From contig CASEBK010000021.1 of NCBI GenBank assembly GCA_949286115.1, positions 1 through 50,145 of the forward strand: a stretch of 50,145 nt of DNA, in the 5' to 3' direction. Each line of letters starts with the position of its first letter. The first letter of the stretch is position 1. Below are positions 8,346 to 17,500 of this stretch, in pieces. Both the position numbers and the translations under genes were made by a program. The stretch is from an uncultured Veillonellaceae bacterium. Lineage in GTDB: Bacteria > Bacillota > Negativicutes > Veillonellales > Dialisteraceae. The notes under the pieces are model-generated. The model saw only the letters and a program-made list of their open reading frames with translations. It had not been told where the DNA came from and did not search any database.

Positions 8346-8997
8346 GAAATGGCTGTGGGGCGCCTTTGCTCTCGCCGCGGCGGCAGAAGTCTTCCTCCTC
8401 GTGTGGGTGCGCGGGGCGTACCGCACGGTAGAGGCGGAAGGGGCGGAGTACACGGCGCCGGCGTCCGTCCAGTTCACCGCGGATTTCTACGACAAAAATT
8501 ATATTTCCATCCACGTGCCCATCGACAAGGCCCAGTGGACCGGCGCGGCCGCTCCGGCGGAGGGAGAAGAAGTGTACCTCGCCGTGTCGGGCGGCAAAGA
8601 CAAGGCCCTGCAGGTGCTGCGGGCGCAGTCCGCGCTGCCCGATGGTCCGTACCTCCTCGTGCGGGCCAAGCGCCTCGACGGGGACGTGCTCTACTTTGAT
8701 TTCCCTGCGGACCGGCTCTACATGGATGCGGAAGCCCTGCGGAAGATCCCCGTGACGGAGCTCTCCGAGCGGGTGCAGGTGAAGGACCCCGACACGGGCC
8801 GGGTGGAGACGCGCATGAAGAACGCCCTCACGGCGTCGCTCCGCGTGAAGGACGGCCGGGCAGTCATCACAGACCTGCTGGTGAACGGCAGTCCCGTCTC
8901 GGCGGCTTTCACCACGGTGGGGAAGATCGCCGACGTGAAATACGCGGCCAGCGGCAAGGAAAAAGATACGGTCGTTCCCATGGCGGAGGGCCGGTAG
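8338..8997 (+). CDS. GDYXXLXY-type protein, DUF2157 partner
   Basis: A 219-residue protein with one N-terminal membrane anchor (about residues 4-22) and an extracytoplasmic domain. YDKNYISIHVP near residue 55 takes the place of the family's GDYxxLxY motif in degenerate form. The later half is a repeat-like beta region with ITDLLVNG. I rely mostly on gene order and size, because the namesake motif is poor here. The function of the pair is unknown; a membrane or envelope role is inferred. Confidence 0.7.
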   Translation: MHRKWLWGAFALAAAAEVFLLVWVRGAYRTVEAEGAEYTAPASVQFTADFYDKNYISIHVPIDKAQWTGAAAPAEGEEVYLAVSGGKDKALQVLRAQSALPDGPYLLVRAKRLDGDVLYFDFPADRLYMDAEALRKIPVTELSERVQVKDPDTGRVETRMKNALTASLRVKDGRAVITDLLVNGSPVSAAFTTVGKIADVKYAASGKEKDTVVPMAEGR

Positions 8998-9022
8998 GCC
9001 CCGGAAGAAAGGCGGAGGGAGC

Positions 9023-9490
9023 ATGTACATCATCTGTATGAGACACGGCGCGGCGGAGCCGGAATCGGACGCGGTGGCGAACCGAGACCGCCGTCTCACG
9101 GACAAGGGCGCGCGGGGCGCAGGCAAGACGGCGGACATCCTGCGTCATTTCCTCAAAGGGCGGCCGCTCACCATCTTCGCGAGCCCCTACCGGCGGACGA
9201 AGGAGACCGCGGAGATCGTCCTCGAGACCTGCGGCGGCTCGCTCCAGACGGCGGAAGAGCTCACCCAGAGCGCATGGGGGCCCGTGGCGGCGCACTGCCT
9301 TCTGGGCGACGGGCCGATCCTCCTCGTGGGGCACCAGCCCTTCCTCCAGAGCTATGTGATGGTCGTCTGCGGGGCGGCGCTCAAGTTCGCGCCCGCCGCG
9401 GCGGCGGTCATCGACTACGACCCGTCATGGCGGCAGGGGCAGCTCGTGGGCTACCTCACGCCGGACCTGAAAAAACTCAGAAAACGCTGA
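9023..9490 (+). CDS. sixA: Phosphohistidine phosphatase SixA-like
   Basis: A 155-residue histidine phosphatase. It has the RHG motif (Arg7-His8-Gly9), the conserved Arg in [13 protein letters not shown], and the second catalytic His in [10 protein letters not shown]. The small single-domain size fits SixA, which removes phosphate from phosphohistidine in signalling proteins. It starts 25 bases after the previous stop, with GGCGGAGGGAG as ribosome site. The physiological target is unknown. Confidence 0.87.
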   Translation: MYIICMRHGAAEPESDAVANRDRRLTDKGARGAGKTADILRHFLKGRPLTIFASPYRRTKETAEIVLETCGGSLQTAEELTQSAWGPVAAHCLLGDGPILLVGHQPFLQSYVMVVCGAALKFAPAAAAVIDYDPSWRQGQLVGYLTPDLKKLRKR

Positions 9491-9492
9491 AA

Positions 9493-9514
9493 GGGGCCGC
9501 GAGGCCTCTTTTTT
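9493..9514 (+). terminator. Weak terminator between sixA and thiD
   Basis: GGGGCC (9493-9498) and GGCCTC (9503-9508) form six pairs around a GCGA loop, followed by six T. It sits 18 bases before thiD, so it may only attenuate read-through. Confidence 0.7.
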
Positions 9515-9531
9515 CACAGAAAGGACCAGCT

Positions 9532-10344
9532 ATGATGAAACATCTTCTGACCATCGCCGGCTCCGACTCTTCCGGCGGGGCGGGCATCCAGGCGGACCTG
9601 AAGACCTTCGCCGCCCTCGGCACGTACGGCATGAGCTGTATCTGCGCGGTGACAGCGCAGAATACGACCCACGTCTCAGCGGTGCAGAACATCACCGCCG
9701 ACATGGTGACGGCCCAGCTTACGGACGTCTACAGTGACATCCCGCCGGACGCGGTGAAGACAGGTATGCTCTCTGCGCCCGCCATCGTCACCGCCGTAGC
9801 GGGATTTCTCCGCGCGCACCGCGGACCGCCCGTCGTGGTGGACCCGGTGATGGTGGCCACCTCCGGGGGCGTCCTCCTCGAGCCAGAAGCGGTGGAAACG
9901 TATAAAAAAGCGCTCTTCCCCGAAGCGGCGCTCATCACGCCGAACATCCCCGAAGCGGAAGTCCTGACGGGCATGACCATCCGGGACGCGGATGACATGG
10001 CCCGCGCAGCGGAGGCGCTCCTTGCTTACGGGTGCGGGGCGGCGCTCGTGAAGGGCGGCCACCGCGTAGAAGACGCGCTGGACGTGCTCGCTGACGAGAC
10101 CGGCATCCACACCTTCCAGGGCGAGCGCATCGACACGGAGAATACCCACGGCACAGGCTGCACCCTCTCGAGCGCGCTCGCGGTGTACCTCGCGAAGGGC
10201 CTTGCGGCGGCAGAAGCGGTGGCGCAGGCGAAAGCCTACCTCACGGGAGCGCTCCGGAGCGCGGCGAAAGGCTCCGTCGGCCACGGCCATGGCCCGGTGG
10301 ACCACTTCTGGTTCTACGGTGACCGGTGGGGGGAGATGGCATGA
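9532..10344 (+). CDS. thiD: Hydroxymethylpyrimidine/phosphomethylpyrimidine kinase
   Basis: Phosphorylates HMP and HMP-phosphate for thiamine synthesis. The 270-residue ribokinase-fold protein has the N-terminal [20 protein letters not shown], the DPVMVATSG segment, and the C-terminal [12 protein letters not shown] anion-hole and catalytic-Asp region (here Cys precedes the Thr, as usual in ThiD). The start is ATG 9532 after AAGGACC; the second ATG at 9535 is possible. The stop overlaps yfbR by four bases. No other thiamine gene is nearby, so it may serve salvage. Confidence 0.94.
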   Translation: MMKHLLTIAGSDSSGGAGIQADLKTFAALGTYGMSCICAVTAQNTTHVSAVQNITADMVTAQLTDVYSDIPPDAVKTGMLSAPAIVTAVAGFLRAHRGPPVVVDPVMVATSGGVLLEPEAVETYKKALFPEAALITPNIPEAEVLTGMTIRDADDMARAAEALLAYGCGAALVKGGHRVEDALDVLADETGIHTFQGERIDTENTHGTGCTLSSALAVYLAKGLAAAEAVAQAKAYLTGALRSAAKGSVGHGHGPVDHFWFYGDRWGEMA

Positions 10345-10943
10345 ACCCCTTCTTCGCCTACCTCGCGCGGCTCAAGTACATCCGCCGGTGGGGCCTCATG
10401 CGGAGCAGCGTCCCCGAGAACGACGCGGAGCACACCCTCCAGACGGCGATGATCGCCCATGGCCTGGCGGTCATCCGAGAGACCGTCTTCGGCGTGCCCT
10501 GCGACGGCGCGCGGTGCGCCCTCCTTGCGCTCTACCACGACGCGAGCGAAGTCTTCACGGGAGACCTCCCCACGCCGGTGAAATATTTCAACGAAGACCT
10601 TCACGGCGAATACGAGAAGATCGAGCGCATGGCCCGGGAGAAACTGCTGGGGACGCTCCCTGCCGAGCTCCGCGGCCCGTACCGCCCCTTCGTGGCAGAC
10701 ATGGAGGCCGATCCCCTCTGGCCGCTCGTCAAGGCGGCGGACACCCTCTCGGCGTACCTCAAATGCGTGGAAGAGCGCCGCGCGGGGAACCGCGAGTTCG
10801 ACGAGGCGGCCCGCCAGACCGAGGAGAAGCTCCGCGCCCTCGGGCTCCCCGAAGTGGACTGGTTCCTCGCACACTTCGCAGGGAGCTTCGCCCTCACGCT
10901 GGACGAGCTCGAGCGGGAAACGCCGAAGCCGCAGGAAAAATAA
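10341..10943 (+). CDS. yfbR: HD-domain 5'-deoxynucleotidase (YfbR type)
   Basis: Dephosphorylates deoxynucleoside 5'-monophosphates. The 200-residue protein starts [21 protein letters not shown] and carries the HD metal site: His in ENDAEHTLQ, His-Asp in LYHDASEVFTGDLPTPVKYF, and a later Asp in KAADTLSAYLKC. These segments are diagnostic of YfbR. The start is the ATGA overlap with thiD; an in-frame GTG at 10326 lies inside thiD and is less likely. Confidence 0.93.
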   Translation: MNPFFAYLARLKYIRRWGLMRSSVPENDAEHTLQTAMIAHGLAVIRETVFGVPCDGARCALLALYHDASEVFTGDLPTPVKYFNEDLHGEYEKIERMAREKLLGTLPAELRGPYRPFVADMEADPLWPLVKAADTLSAYLKCVEERRAGNREFDEAARQTEEKLRALGLPEVDWFLAHFAGSFALTLDELERETPKPQEK

Positions 10944-10956
10944 AACAGAAAAGACC

Positions 10957-10980
10957 ACGCCCGCCGCTTCGGGCGTTTTT
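10957..10980 (+). terminator. Terminator after yfbR
   Basis: ACGCCCG (10957-10963) pairs with CGGGCGT (10970-10976), followed by TTTTT. Confidence 0.9.
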
Positions 10981-11022
10981 CGCCTCAGCTGGCTCCTTCG
11001 GAAGCGCTGAGAGATACGAAAT

Positions 11023-11065
11023 AAAAAGAGACGTCATCTTCATCAAAGAGACGTCTCTTTTTTTT
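11023..11065. terminator. Bidirectional terminator between converging operons
   Basis: AAAAAGAGACGTC (11023-11035) pairs with GACGTCTCTTTTT (11050-11062). The right side ends in a T-run and the left side begins with an A-run, so it can stop transcription from both directions. Confidence 0.85.
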
Positions 11066-11080
11066 GCCTGTGCGGGGCAC

Positions 11081-11104
11081 GAAAAAAGCCCGGATGGCCG
11101 GACT
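11081..11104 (-). terminator. Terminator of the lpxC-fabZ-lpxA operon
   Basis: On the minus strand AGTCCGG pairs with CCGGGCT around a CCAT loop and is followed by TTTTTT. It lies just after the lpxA stop. Confidence 0.88.
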
Positions 11105-11112
11105 TTCTTTTC

Positions 11113-11928
11113 TTATCTTTCTCTTGCGCGGCAGAGACCGCGGTCGCAGTTCCGGAGGAAGCGGAGGAGATGCTCGATCTCCGGAGAAGAGGGGAGCTCC
11201 TGCTCCATCTCCGCGATGGCGTCCACCAGCTTGAGGCCCGAGCGGAAGATGAGGCGGTACGCCTTCTTCAGGTCGCTCTTCACCTCCGGAGAGATGCCCC
11301 GGCGAGCGAGGCCCACGCTGTTCAGCCCCACGATGTGCGCCGGATTGCCGTCGGCGATGACATAGGGGCAGATATCCTGGACGATCTTCGACATGCCGCC
11401 CACCATGGCGCCGTTTCCCACCTTCACGAACTGGTGGATGCCCGCCATGCCGCCCACGACGACATAGTCCTCGAGAGTGGTGTGGCCCGCCACGCCGGAA
11501 TAGCCGCTCATGACGACATGGTCGCCAATATTGCAGTTGTGCGCCACGTGGACATAGGCCTGCAGCATGGTGTGCGAGCCGATGCGGGTCTCATTGTTCT
11601 CGCCGGTGGCGCGGTGAATGGTGACGCACTCCCGGATGAGATTGCCGTCGCCGATGACGACCGTGCTGTATTCGCCCTGAAACTTCAGGTCCTGCGGTTC
11701 CTCGCCGATGACAGCGCCCGAATAAATGTGATTGTTCCGTCCCATGCGGACATTCTTTGCGATGACCACATGCGGGCCGATGATCGTGCCTTCTCCGATT
11801 TCACAATTCGGACCAATGACCGCTCCGGGACCAATGATGACGTTTTTGTGAATGACGGCGGTAGGATCTATGACGGCTGTGGGATGGATCTGCGGGTCCA
11901 GCGTTTGTACGATTTTCAATTCCATCAT
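11113..11928 (-). CDS. lpxA: UDP-N-acetylglucosamine O-acyltransferase
   Basis: Catalyses the first step of lipid A synthesis, moving a 3-hydroxyacyl chain from ACP to UDP-GlcNAc. The 271-residue protein is a left-handed beta helix of hexapeptide repeats (IGPGAVIGPNCEIG and so on) with the catalytic His in YVHVAHNCNIGDH (His130, equal to His125 of E. coli) and a C-terminal helical cap. Start ATG 11928 follows GGAGGAG; the next codon is also ATG. It is the last gene of an lpxC-fabZ-lpxA operon and a direct marker of an LPS outer membrane. Confidence 0.97.
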   Translation of the reverse strand: MMELKIVQTLDPQIHPTAVIDPTAVIHKNVIIGPGAVIGPNCEIGEGTIIGPHVVIAKNVRMGRNNHIYSGAVIGEEPQDLKFQGEYSTVVIGDGNLIRECVTIHRATGENNETRIGSHTMLQAYVHVAHNCNIGDHVVMSGYSGVAGHTTLEDYVVVGGMAGIHQFVKVGNGAMVGGMSKIVQDICPYVIADGNPAHIVGLNSVGLARRGISPEVKSDLKKAYRLIFRSGLKLVDAIAEMEQELPSSPEIEHLLRFLRNCDRGLCRARER

Positions 11929-12103
11929 CCTTACTCCTCCGTAATTGAGATGTCCAGACGGCTGTATACAAGCCGCCTTTTACTTATATAATCGGCAGGA
12001 CATCTCGGATTTGAAACCGCCGTACGGGTCGTTTTTCGGCAGCTTCCTCACGATTTCGCGGGAAATCACCCGATTTCTCCCCAATTCGACTGTCTTTCCT
12101 ATC

Positions 12104-12553
12104 TTATTTCTTGAGGTTTTCCTTCGGGTCGGCCAGATAGAAGAGGAAATCCGCCTCCGCCTTGAGCACGCCGTTCGCCTTCGCTTCGCAGTGCACCTTG
12201 CCCATGCGGCCGATGATCTTCTTGATGTCTGCGCGGGTGACGAGCACGTCGCCAGGCGTCACCGGAGAGCGGAACCGTACCTTGTCCATACCCGTGAAGA
12301 AAGGCAGGAGCCCGCGGTTTTCCTCTGGATACTGCAGAGCGATGCCGCCCACCTGAGCCATGGCCTCGCAGATGAGCGCCCCCGGCATGATGGGCTTCTC
12401 CGGGAAATGCCCCTGGAAGAACGGTTCATTCGTGGTGACGCATTTGATGCCGATCGCGTATTTCAGCGGATCGAGCTCAATGATGCGGTCCACCAGCAGC
12501 ATCGGATAGCGGTGCGGCAGAATTTCCTTGATCTGAGTGACGTCGAGTTCCAT
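12104..12553 (-). CDS. fabZ: 3-hydroxyacyl-ACP dehydratase FabZ
   Basis: Dehydrates 3-hydroxyacyl-ACP in fatty acid elongation and competes with LpxA for the same acyl-ACP pool. The 149-residue hot-dog-fold protein starts MELDVTQIKEILPHRYPMLL and has the catalytic His49 in GHFP and Glu63 in ICEAMAQ. A good AGGAGG site precedes the start. It lies between lpxC and lpxA, as in many Negativicutes. The 175-base gap to lpxA is long for an operon; it holds a small GGCT/AGCC hairpin near 11975 but no clear promoter. Confidence 0.97.
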   Translation of the reverse strand: MELDVTQIKEILPHRYPMLLVDRIIELDPLKYAIGIKCVTTNEPFFQGHFPEKPIMPGALICEAMAQVGGIALQYPEENRGLLPFFTGMDKVRFRSPVTPGDVLVTRADIKKIIGRMGKVHCEAKANGVLKAEADFLFYLADPKENLKK

Positions 12554-12613
12554 GATAATTCCTCCTTATATACAACTTCGTTCCATATCGTATCGTTTCG
12601 CGAGGGAAACCGT

Positions 12614-13450
12614 TTATTTCTGCTGCTTTTTGAGCGACAGGATCTGCTCCGAGAGCTCGCCGTTCAGCTTGTGGCTGCCCATGACGGCGATGATGTGCGC
12701 ATAGAGAGGCCCGATGAGAGAAATGTCGCCCAGGATGTCCAAGATCTTGTGGCGCACCAGCTCGTCCGGCCAGCGCGGCACCGAGAGACATCCCTCCTCC
12801 GAGTAGACCACAGCGTTCTCCGTCGTCCCCCCGAGGCCCAGTCCCATCTTGCGGAGCGCCTCCAGCTCCCACGTGAACCCGATGGTCCGCGCCGAGCCGA
12901 TCTCCTTCTCAAAGGTCTCCGCCGTGATCGTCACATCCCGCACCTGAGTGCCCAGGAGAGGATGGGGATTCATGGACGTGAACGTGATGCGGAGCCCGTC
13001 GTAGGGAAGGGCCGCCACGAACTTCTCGCCCTCATAAGCGGCCACGCTCGTGGGAAGAGAGAAAACATGCACCTCCGCCTCCTGAGGCGCGATGCCCGCC
13101 TCGTGGATCATGCCGATGAAAGTGGCGGCGCTGCCGTCGCCCACCGGCGGCTCCTGACGGTCCATCTCGATCACGCAGTTGTCGATGCCCATGCCGTAGA
13201 GCGCCGCCAGCACATGCTCGATGGTGGTGACATGCGCCCCGTCCTTCGCCAGCGTCGTGGCGCGGTTCGTGCCCGCCAGATACGCGGGACTTGCAGGGAT
13301 CTCCGGCGCGCCGGAGAGGTCCGTGCGGCGGAAAACGATGCCTGCATCCGCCGGAGCCGGCCGAAGCGTCATCCGTACGGGCAGGCCCGAATGGAGCCCG
13401 ACCCCTTCATAGGAGACGGGCTTTCCGATGGTCTGTTGTTTTCTATTCAA
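12614..13450 (-). CDS. lpxC: UDP-3-O-acyl-N-acetylglucosamine deacetylase (TTG start)
   Basis: The zinc deacetylase that commits precursors to lipid A. Motifs are IEHVLAALYG (Glu78, His79) and VRHKILDILGD (zinc His and Asp). I place the start at a TTG (13448-13450) seven bases after GAAAGGAG. With it the product begins MNRKQQTIGKPVSYEGVGLHSG and the metal ligands fall at the same numbers as in E. coli LpxC. The in-frame ATGs further upstream have no ribosome site and would add residues overlapping the promoter. The product is 278 residues. Confidence 0.95.
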   Translation of the reverse strand: MNRKQQTIGKPVSYEGVGLHSGLPVRMTLRPAPADAGIVFRRTDLSGAPEIPASPAYLAGTNRATTLAKDGAHVTTIEHVLAALYGMGIDNCVIEMDRQEPPVGDGSAATFIGMIHEAGIAPQEAEVHVFSLPTSVAAYEGEKFVAALPYDGLRITFTSMNPHPLLGTQVRDVTITAETFEKEIGSARTIGFTWELEALRKMGLGLGGTTENAVVYSEEGCLSVPRWPDELVRHKILDILGDISLIGPLYAHIIAVMGSHKLNGELSEQILSLKKQQK

Positions 13451-13488
13451 AGCAAGGCTCCTTTCAGAGCAATGATACATACACACTT

Positions 13489-13517
13489 ATTTTACCTTCT
13501 TTTCCGGCGGGGCGCAA
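13489..13517 (-). promoter_or_regulatory. Promoter of lpxC-fabZ-lpxA
   Basis: On the minus strand TTGCGC (13512-13517) and TAAAAT (13489-13494) are separated by 17 bases, about 39 bases before the TTG start. Confidence 0.7.
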
Positions 13518-13586
13518 ATGTTTAAGAAGTTTTCAGATAAAGACATAAGGAAAATATAACACTGCGCCGCGCTGCCGTAGGGCAAA

Positions 13587-13738
13587 GACCTCTCTCATCC
13601 CCTCCGTCTCCGAAGAGAGCAAGACCGGTTTTGGTCCCTTCTGCCTCCGAAGAAATCAAAACCGACTTTCGCCCCCTCCGCCTCCGAAGAAATCAAAAAG
13701 GACTTTCATCTCCTCCGTCTCCGAAGCGCGCAAACACA
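13587..13738. repeat. Four tandem 37-bp repeats
   Basis: The heptamer TCCGAAG recurs at 13609, 13646, 13683 and 13720, an exact 37-base period, with similar sequence around it (CYCCTCCGYCTCCGAAGAAATC). The units diverge at the outer copies. There are no unique spacers, so this is not a CRISPR array. It lies 70-220 bases upstream of the lpxC promoter. Function is unknown. Confidence 0.85.
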
Positions 13739-13890
13739 GGGACGCCCGTGAAACAGCCCCGCTCCGGCGACCCCTCCGCATACAAGAGCGCCCCAAAGCA
13801 GCCTCCGCGCGGGGGACCGCTCCGCCTGCCGCATTTGTTGTGCTTCGTAATGAAAGTCTGCTTCTAAAGCATAGATACCCTTCGCGTCGT
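13739..13890. other. Gap with a repeat-associated lead-in module
   Basis: There is no gene here. About 13794-13852 (CAAAGCAGCCTCCGCGCG, then CCGCTCCGCCTGCCGCATTT) matches the sequence at 21411-21472 before copy B, and more loosely that at 21302-21330. The structured repeat therefore has a shared lead-in of about 100 bases at copies A and B. Confidence 0.6.
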
Positions 13891-14300
13891 GATGTGGGTC
13901 CGCATCCCCATGAAGAGATACGTGAGCAAAGGGGATGCGCATTGAAAATGCGCGACACAGAAAAGAATTGGTGCAGCTTCCCCGCCCGTTTGAACGGAGC
14001 CCGGTGCCCGAAGGGAGAAAGTCCGGCCGGTGGCGTTAAGCCGGAGCGCTTGTCTGAGCGAGCGCAGCGAGCGAGTTAAGCGAAGGTAGCGACCGGCCGG
14101 ACTTCCAGGGCGGAGTGATCGGGCGGCGGTTTTCCTTCCTTGCTTCGTTCCTTCCTTTGAGCGGTCAAAGGAAGGAATGAAGCGACCATGGGGCTCGTGC
14201 TCCTAAGACGGAAACAGTCGTACATGAGAGAAACGCTCTCTCCGAACATGCGCCCCGCACTGACAGCTCCCTGTCATTTTCCGCGCGATGTGGATCCGCA
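13891..14300 (+). repeat. Structured repeat, copy A
   Basis: A roughly 410-bp element bounded by GATGTGGGTCCGCA (13891) and a GATGTGGATCCGCA variant (14287). Stems in order: P1 13937-13943/13947-13953; CCGTT/AACGG 13986-13990/13993-13997; P2 13 pairs 14019-14031/14092-14104, enclosing CGCTT/AAGCG and the mirror 20-mer GAGCGAGCGCAGCGAGCGAG; P3 18 pairs 14142-14159/14166-14183; then GAGAG/CTCTC and TGACAG/CTGTCA hairpins. Copies B, C and D carry different bases but keep the same stems. No protein-coding pattern is seen. It ends 207 bases before hsdR. Confidence 0.9.
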
Positions 14301-14441
14301 CCTTCAGGAGGAAGACGTTTTTTTATTGCAAATGAGCCCCGCCCCGAAAGCTTCGGAAAAGTTTCGCGCCGCGACGGGGCCCCGCGCCCCCGCAGAGAGG
14401 CAGCACCCAAAGAAAGAGATGCGCCGGAGCTTTTCTTTGCG

Positions 14442-14447
14442 TATAAT
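14442..14447 (+). promoter_or_regulatory. -10 element for the hsd operon
   Basis: A perfect TATAAT 61 bases before hsdR, preceded by TTTGCG. No convincing -35 is present. Confidence 0.5.
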
Positions 14448-14507
14448 ACAATCAATAGACATCCCGCCCATCCACAGGCGGCGGACGTATTCCCTTCGGA
14501 GGCGGCC

Positions 14508-17500
14508 ATGGCTTCGAACTTTGCCTTTCTGAAAGAAAAATTCCCCGAACTGGCCCAGCTCGGCGGGCTGGCGGAAAAATACTGGACGAGCGACCCCAAC
14601 TCCTGCCTCATCAAGCTCGGCATGATGGGCGAGACCATCGTCAATCTCATGTTTCGCTTCGACGACATCCCCCTGCCCTTTGGAGACCGGAACAACGCCG
14701 CCGGGCGCATTCAGGCGCTTCGCAGAGAAGGCCTGCTGGACGACGAGATGGCAGACACGCTCCATGTCCTTCGCCAGCTGAGAAACAAAGCCGTGCACGA
14801 CAATTTCGCCTCCGCCGACGCCAGCCGCACGCTCCTGCCGAAGATCTACGGCATCTGCGAATGGTTCATGCAGACCTACGGCGACTACGCCTACGAGCAC
14901 CGGCCCTTCCGCACGCCCGAAGAAGAGGCGGCCCCGCCCGTGATGCCGCCGGAAGAAAAGAAAGCCCTCCGGGAGCGGGAAGACAAAGAGACGAAGACGC
15001 TCCAGAAAGACACACTGAAAAAAGCAGCCGAAGCCAGACCCGTGAAGCGGGACGCCCGGAGACGGCGAGCCCTCGAGACCATGGCGAACCAGCGGCCCCT
15101 CACCGAAGCAGAGACCCGGCAGCTCATCGACGCCCAGCTCCGGCAGGTCGGCTGGGAAGCCGATACGGAAGAGCTCCGCTACAGCCGCGGCACGCGCCCC
15201 GCGAAAGGGAGGAACCTCGCCATCGCCGAGTGGCCCTGCGAAGGAGGCTTTGCCGACTACGCCCTCTTCATCGGCACGACCCTCTATGCCGTCATCGAAG
15301 CGAAAGCCGACAGAAAAGACGTGTCCGGCATCCTGGACGGACAGGGGAGGCAGTACGCCGAGACCGTCCGCCTCGAAGGCGCCGTGCAGGCCGGAGCATG
15401 GGGAGAGCGGGGGCAGTACCGCGTGCCCTTCCTCTTCGCGGCCAACGGCCGGCCCTACATCGCCCAGTACGAGCTGGCCTCCGGCGTATGGTTCAGAGAC
15501 CTCCGCCGCGGCGAAGCGCCCCGCGCCCTCAAAGGCTGGATCAGCCCCGAAGGCATGCTCGACATATACAGAGAAAACGTCGAAGCGAGCAACGCCGCCC
15601 TCGCCGCAATGTCCCGGGACTTCCTCACCGACCGCGACGGCCTCAATCTCCGCAGATACCAGATCGAAGCCATCGACGCCGCCGAAAAGACCATCATGGC
15701 CGGGGGCAGGACAGCCCTTCTCGCCATGGCCACCGGCACCGGCAAGACCCGCACCATCCTCGGCATGATCTACCGCTTCCTGAGATCAGAGCGATTCCGC
15801 CGCATCCTTTTCCTCGTAGACCGCGTCGCCCTCGGCGAGCAGGCCATGGACGTCTTCAAAAACGTGAAACTGGAGCAGCTCATGCCCCTCACCGACATCT
15901 ACGAAGTGAAAGCCCTCGGAGAGAAAGAGCTCGGCCGGGAGACCCGCGTCCGCGTGGCCACCGTCCAGAGCATGATCCCGCAGATCTTCGGCGCGGGAGA
16001 CGCAGAGAAGCCCTCCGTCACCGACTACGACCTCATCATCGTCGACGAAGCCCACCGGGGCTACTTCGGCGATCAGGAAATGACCGAGCTCGAGAGCCTC
16101 TGCCGCGACCAGCGGGACTACCAGAGCCGGTACCGCGCCGTCATCGACTACTTCGAAGCCGTGAAGATCGGCCTCACCGCCACACCCTCCCTTGAGACCA
16201 CGAAGATCTTCGGCCAGCCCGTCTACACCTACTCCTACCGCGACGCCGTCATCGACGGATACCTCGCCGACTACGACGCGCCCCACATCATCAAGACGAA
16301 ACTCTCCGAAGAAGGCATCCACTACCCGAAAGGCGCCGCCGCCGTCCTCTACGACCCCGTCACCCACGACGTCGTGAACGCCGCCGAGCTTCCCGACGAG
16401 CTCGACTTCGACGTGGATGACTTCAACAAAAAAGTCATCACCGAAAGCTTCAACCGCGTCGTCCTCGAAGAGATCGCCAGAAACATCGACCCCGAAGACC
16501 CCATGCAGGGCAAGACCCTCATCTTCGCCGCCAACGACCGCCATGCCGACCTCGTCGTGCAGATCCTCAAAGACTACTACGCCGCCCTCGGCGTGCCCGG
16601 AGAAGCCATCATGAAGATCACCCACAAGACCGGCAACCCCCAGCAGGTCCAGGACGCGGTGAAACGCTTCAAAAACGAGCAGTGGCCAAACATCGCCGTC
16701 ACCGTAGACCTCCTCTCCACCGGCATCGACGTCCCCGAGATCACCTCCGTCGTCTTCCTCCGCCGGGTGAAGTCCCGCATCCTCTTCGAGCAGATGCTCG
16801 GCCGCGCCACCCGCCTCTGCCCGAAAATCCACAAGACCCACTTCGAGATCTACGACGCCGTAGGCGTGTACGACAGCCTCCGGGACGTCGTCACCATGCC
16901 CCCCGCCGCCAGCCCCGCCGACACCTTCCAGACACTGGCCGACCAGCTCGAAAAAGCAGAAAAAAAGACAGACATCATCAGCCTCATCCTCCGCACCGCC
17001 GCCCGGCTCCAGCGCAAAGCCAAAGCCGCCTCCCTCGCCGACGCCGCCGAATTTGAAGAAAAGACCGGGAAGACCCCCGCCGCCTTCGCGCGGGACCTCC
17101 GGGACCTTTCGGCAGAAGAGGGGAGACACTGCATCCTCGATCACAGAGACGCCCTCGAAGCCCTCGATAGCGTGCGCGAGAGAGCGCGCCGCCTCCTCGT
17201 CATCTCCGAGACCCCCGACGAGCTGACCGGGCACGACCGCGGCTACGGCGCCGCCCGCACCCCCGAAGACTACCTGCGCGCCTTCGCCGACTACGTCGCC
17301 GCACACATCAACGAGATCCCCGCCATGGACATCATCGTCCACCGCCCCCGCGACCTCACCCGGGCCGACCTCATCGCCCTGAAAAAGAAACTCGACAGAG
17401 AAGGCTACAACGAGCGCACCCTCTCCACCGCCGTGAGCCAGCAGGCCGACACCGAGATCGCCGCCGACATCATCAGCCTCATCCGCCGCGCCGCCCTCGG

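Noticed and set aside
11945..13525. 526-codon plus-strand frame
   Set aside because: It is antisense to fabZ and lpxC and spans their promoter region.
13587..13738. CRISPR array
   Set aside because: The 37-base units follow each other directly with no unique spacers, and no cas gene is in the window.
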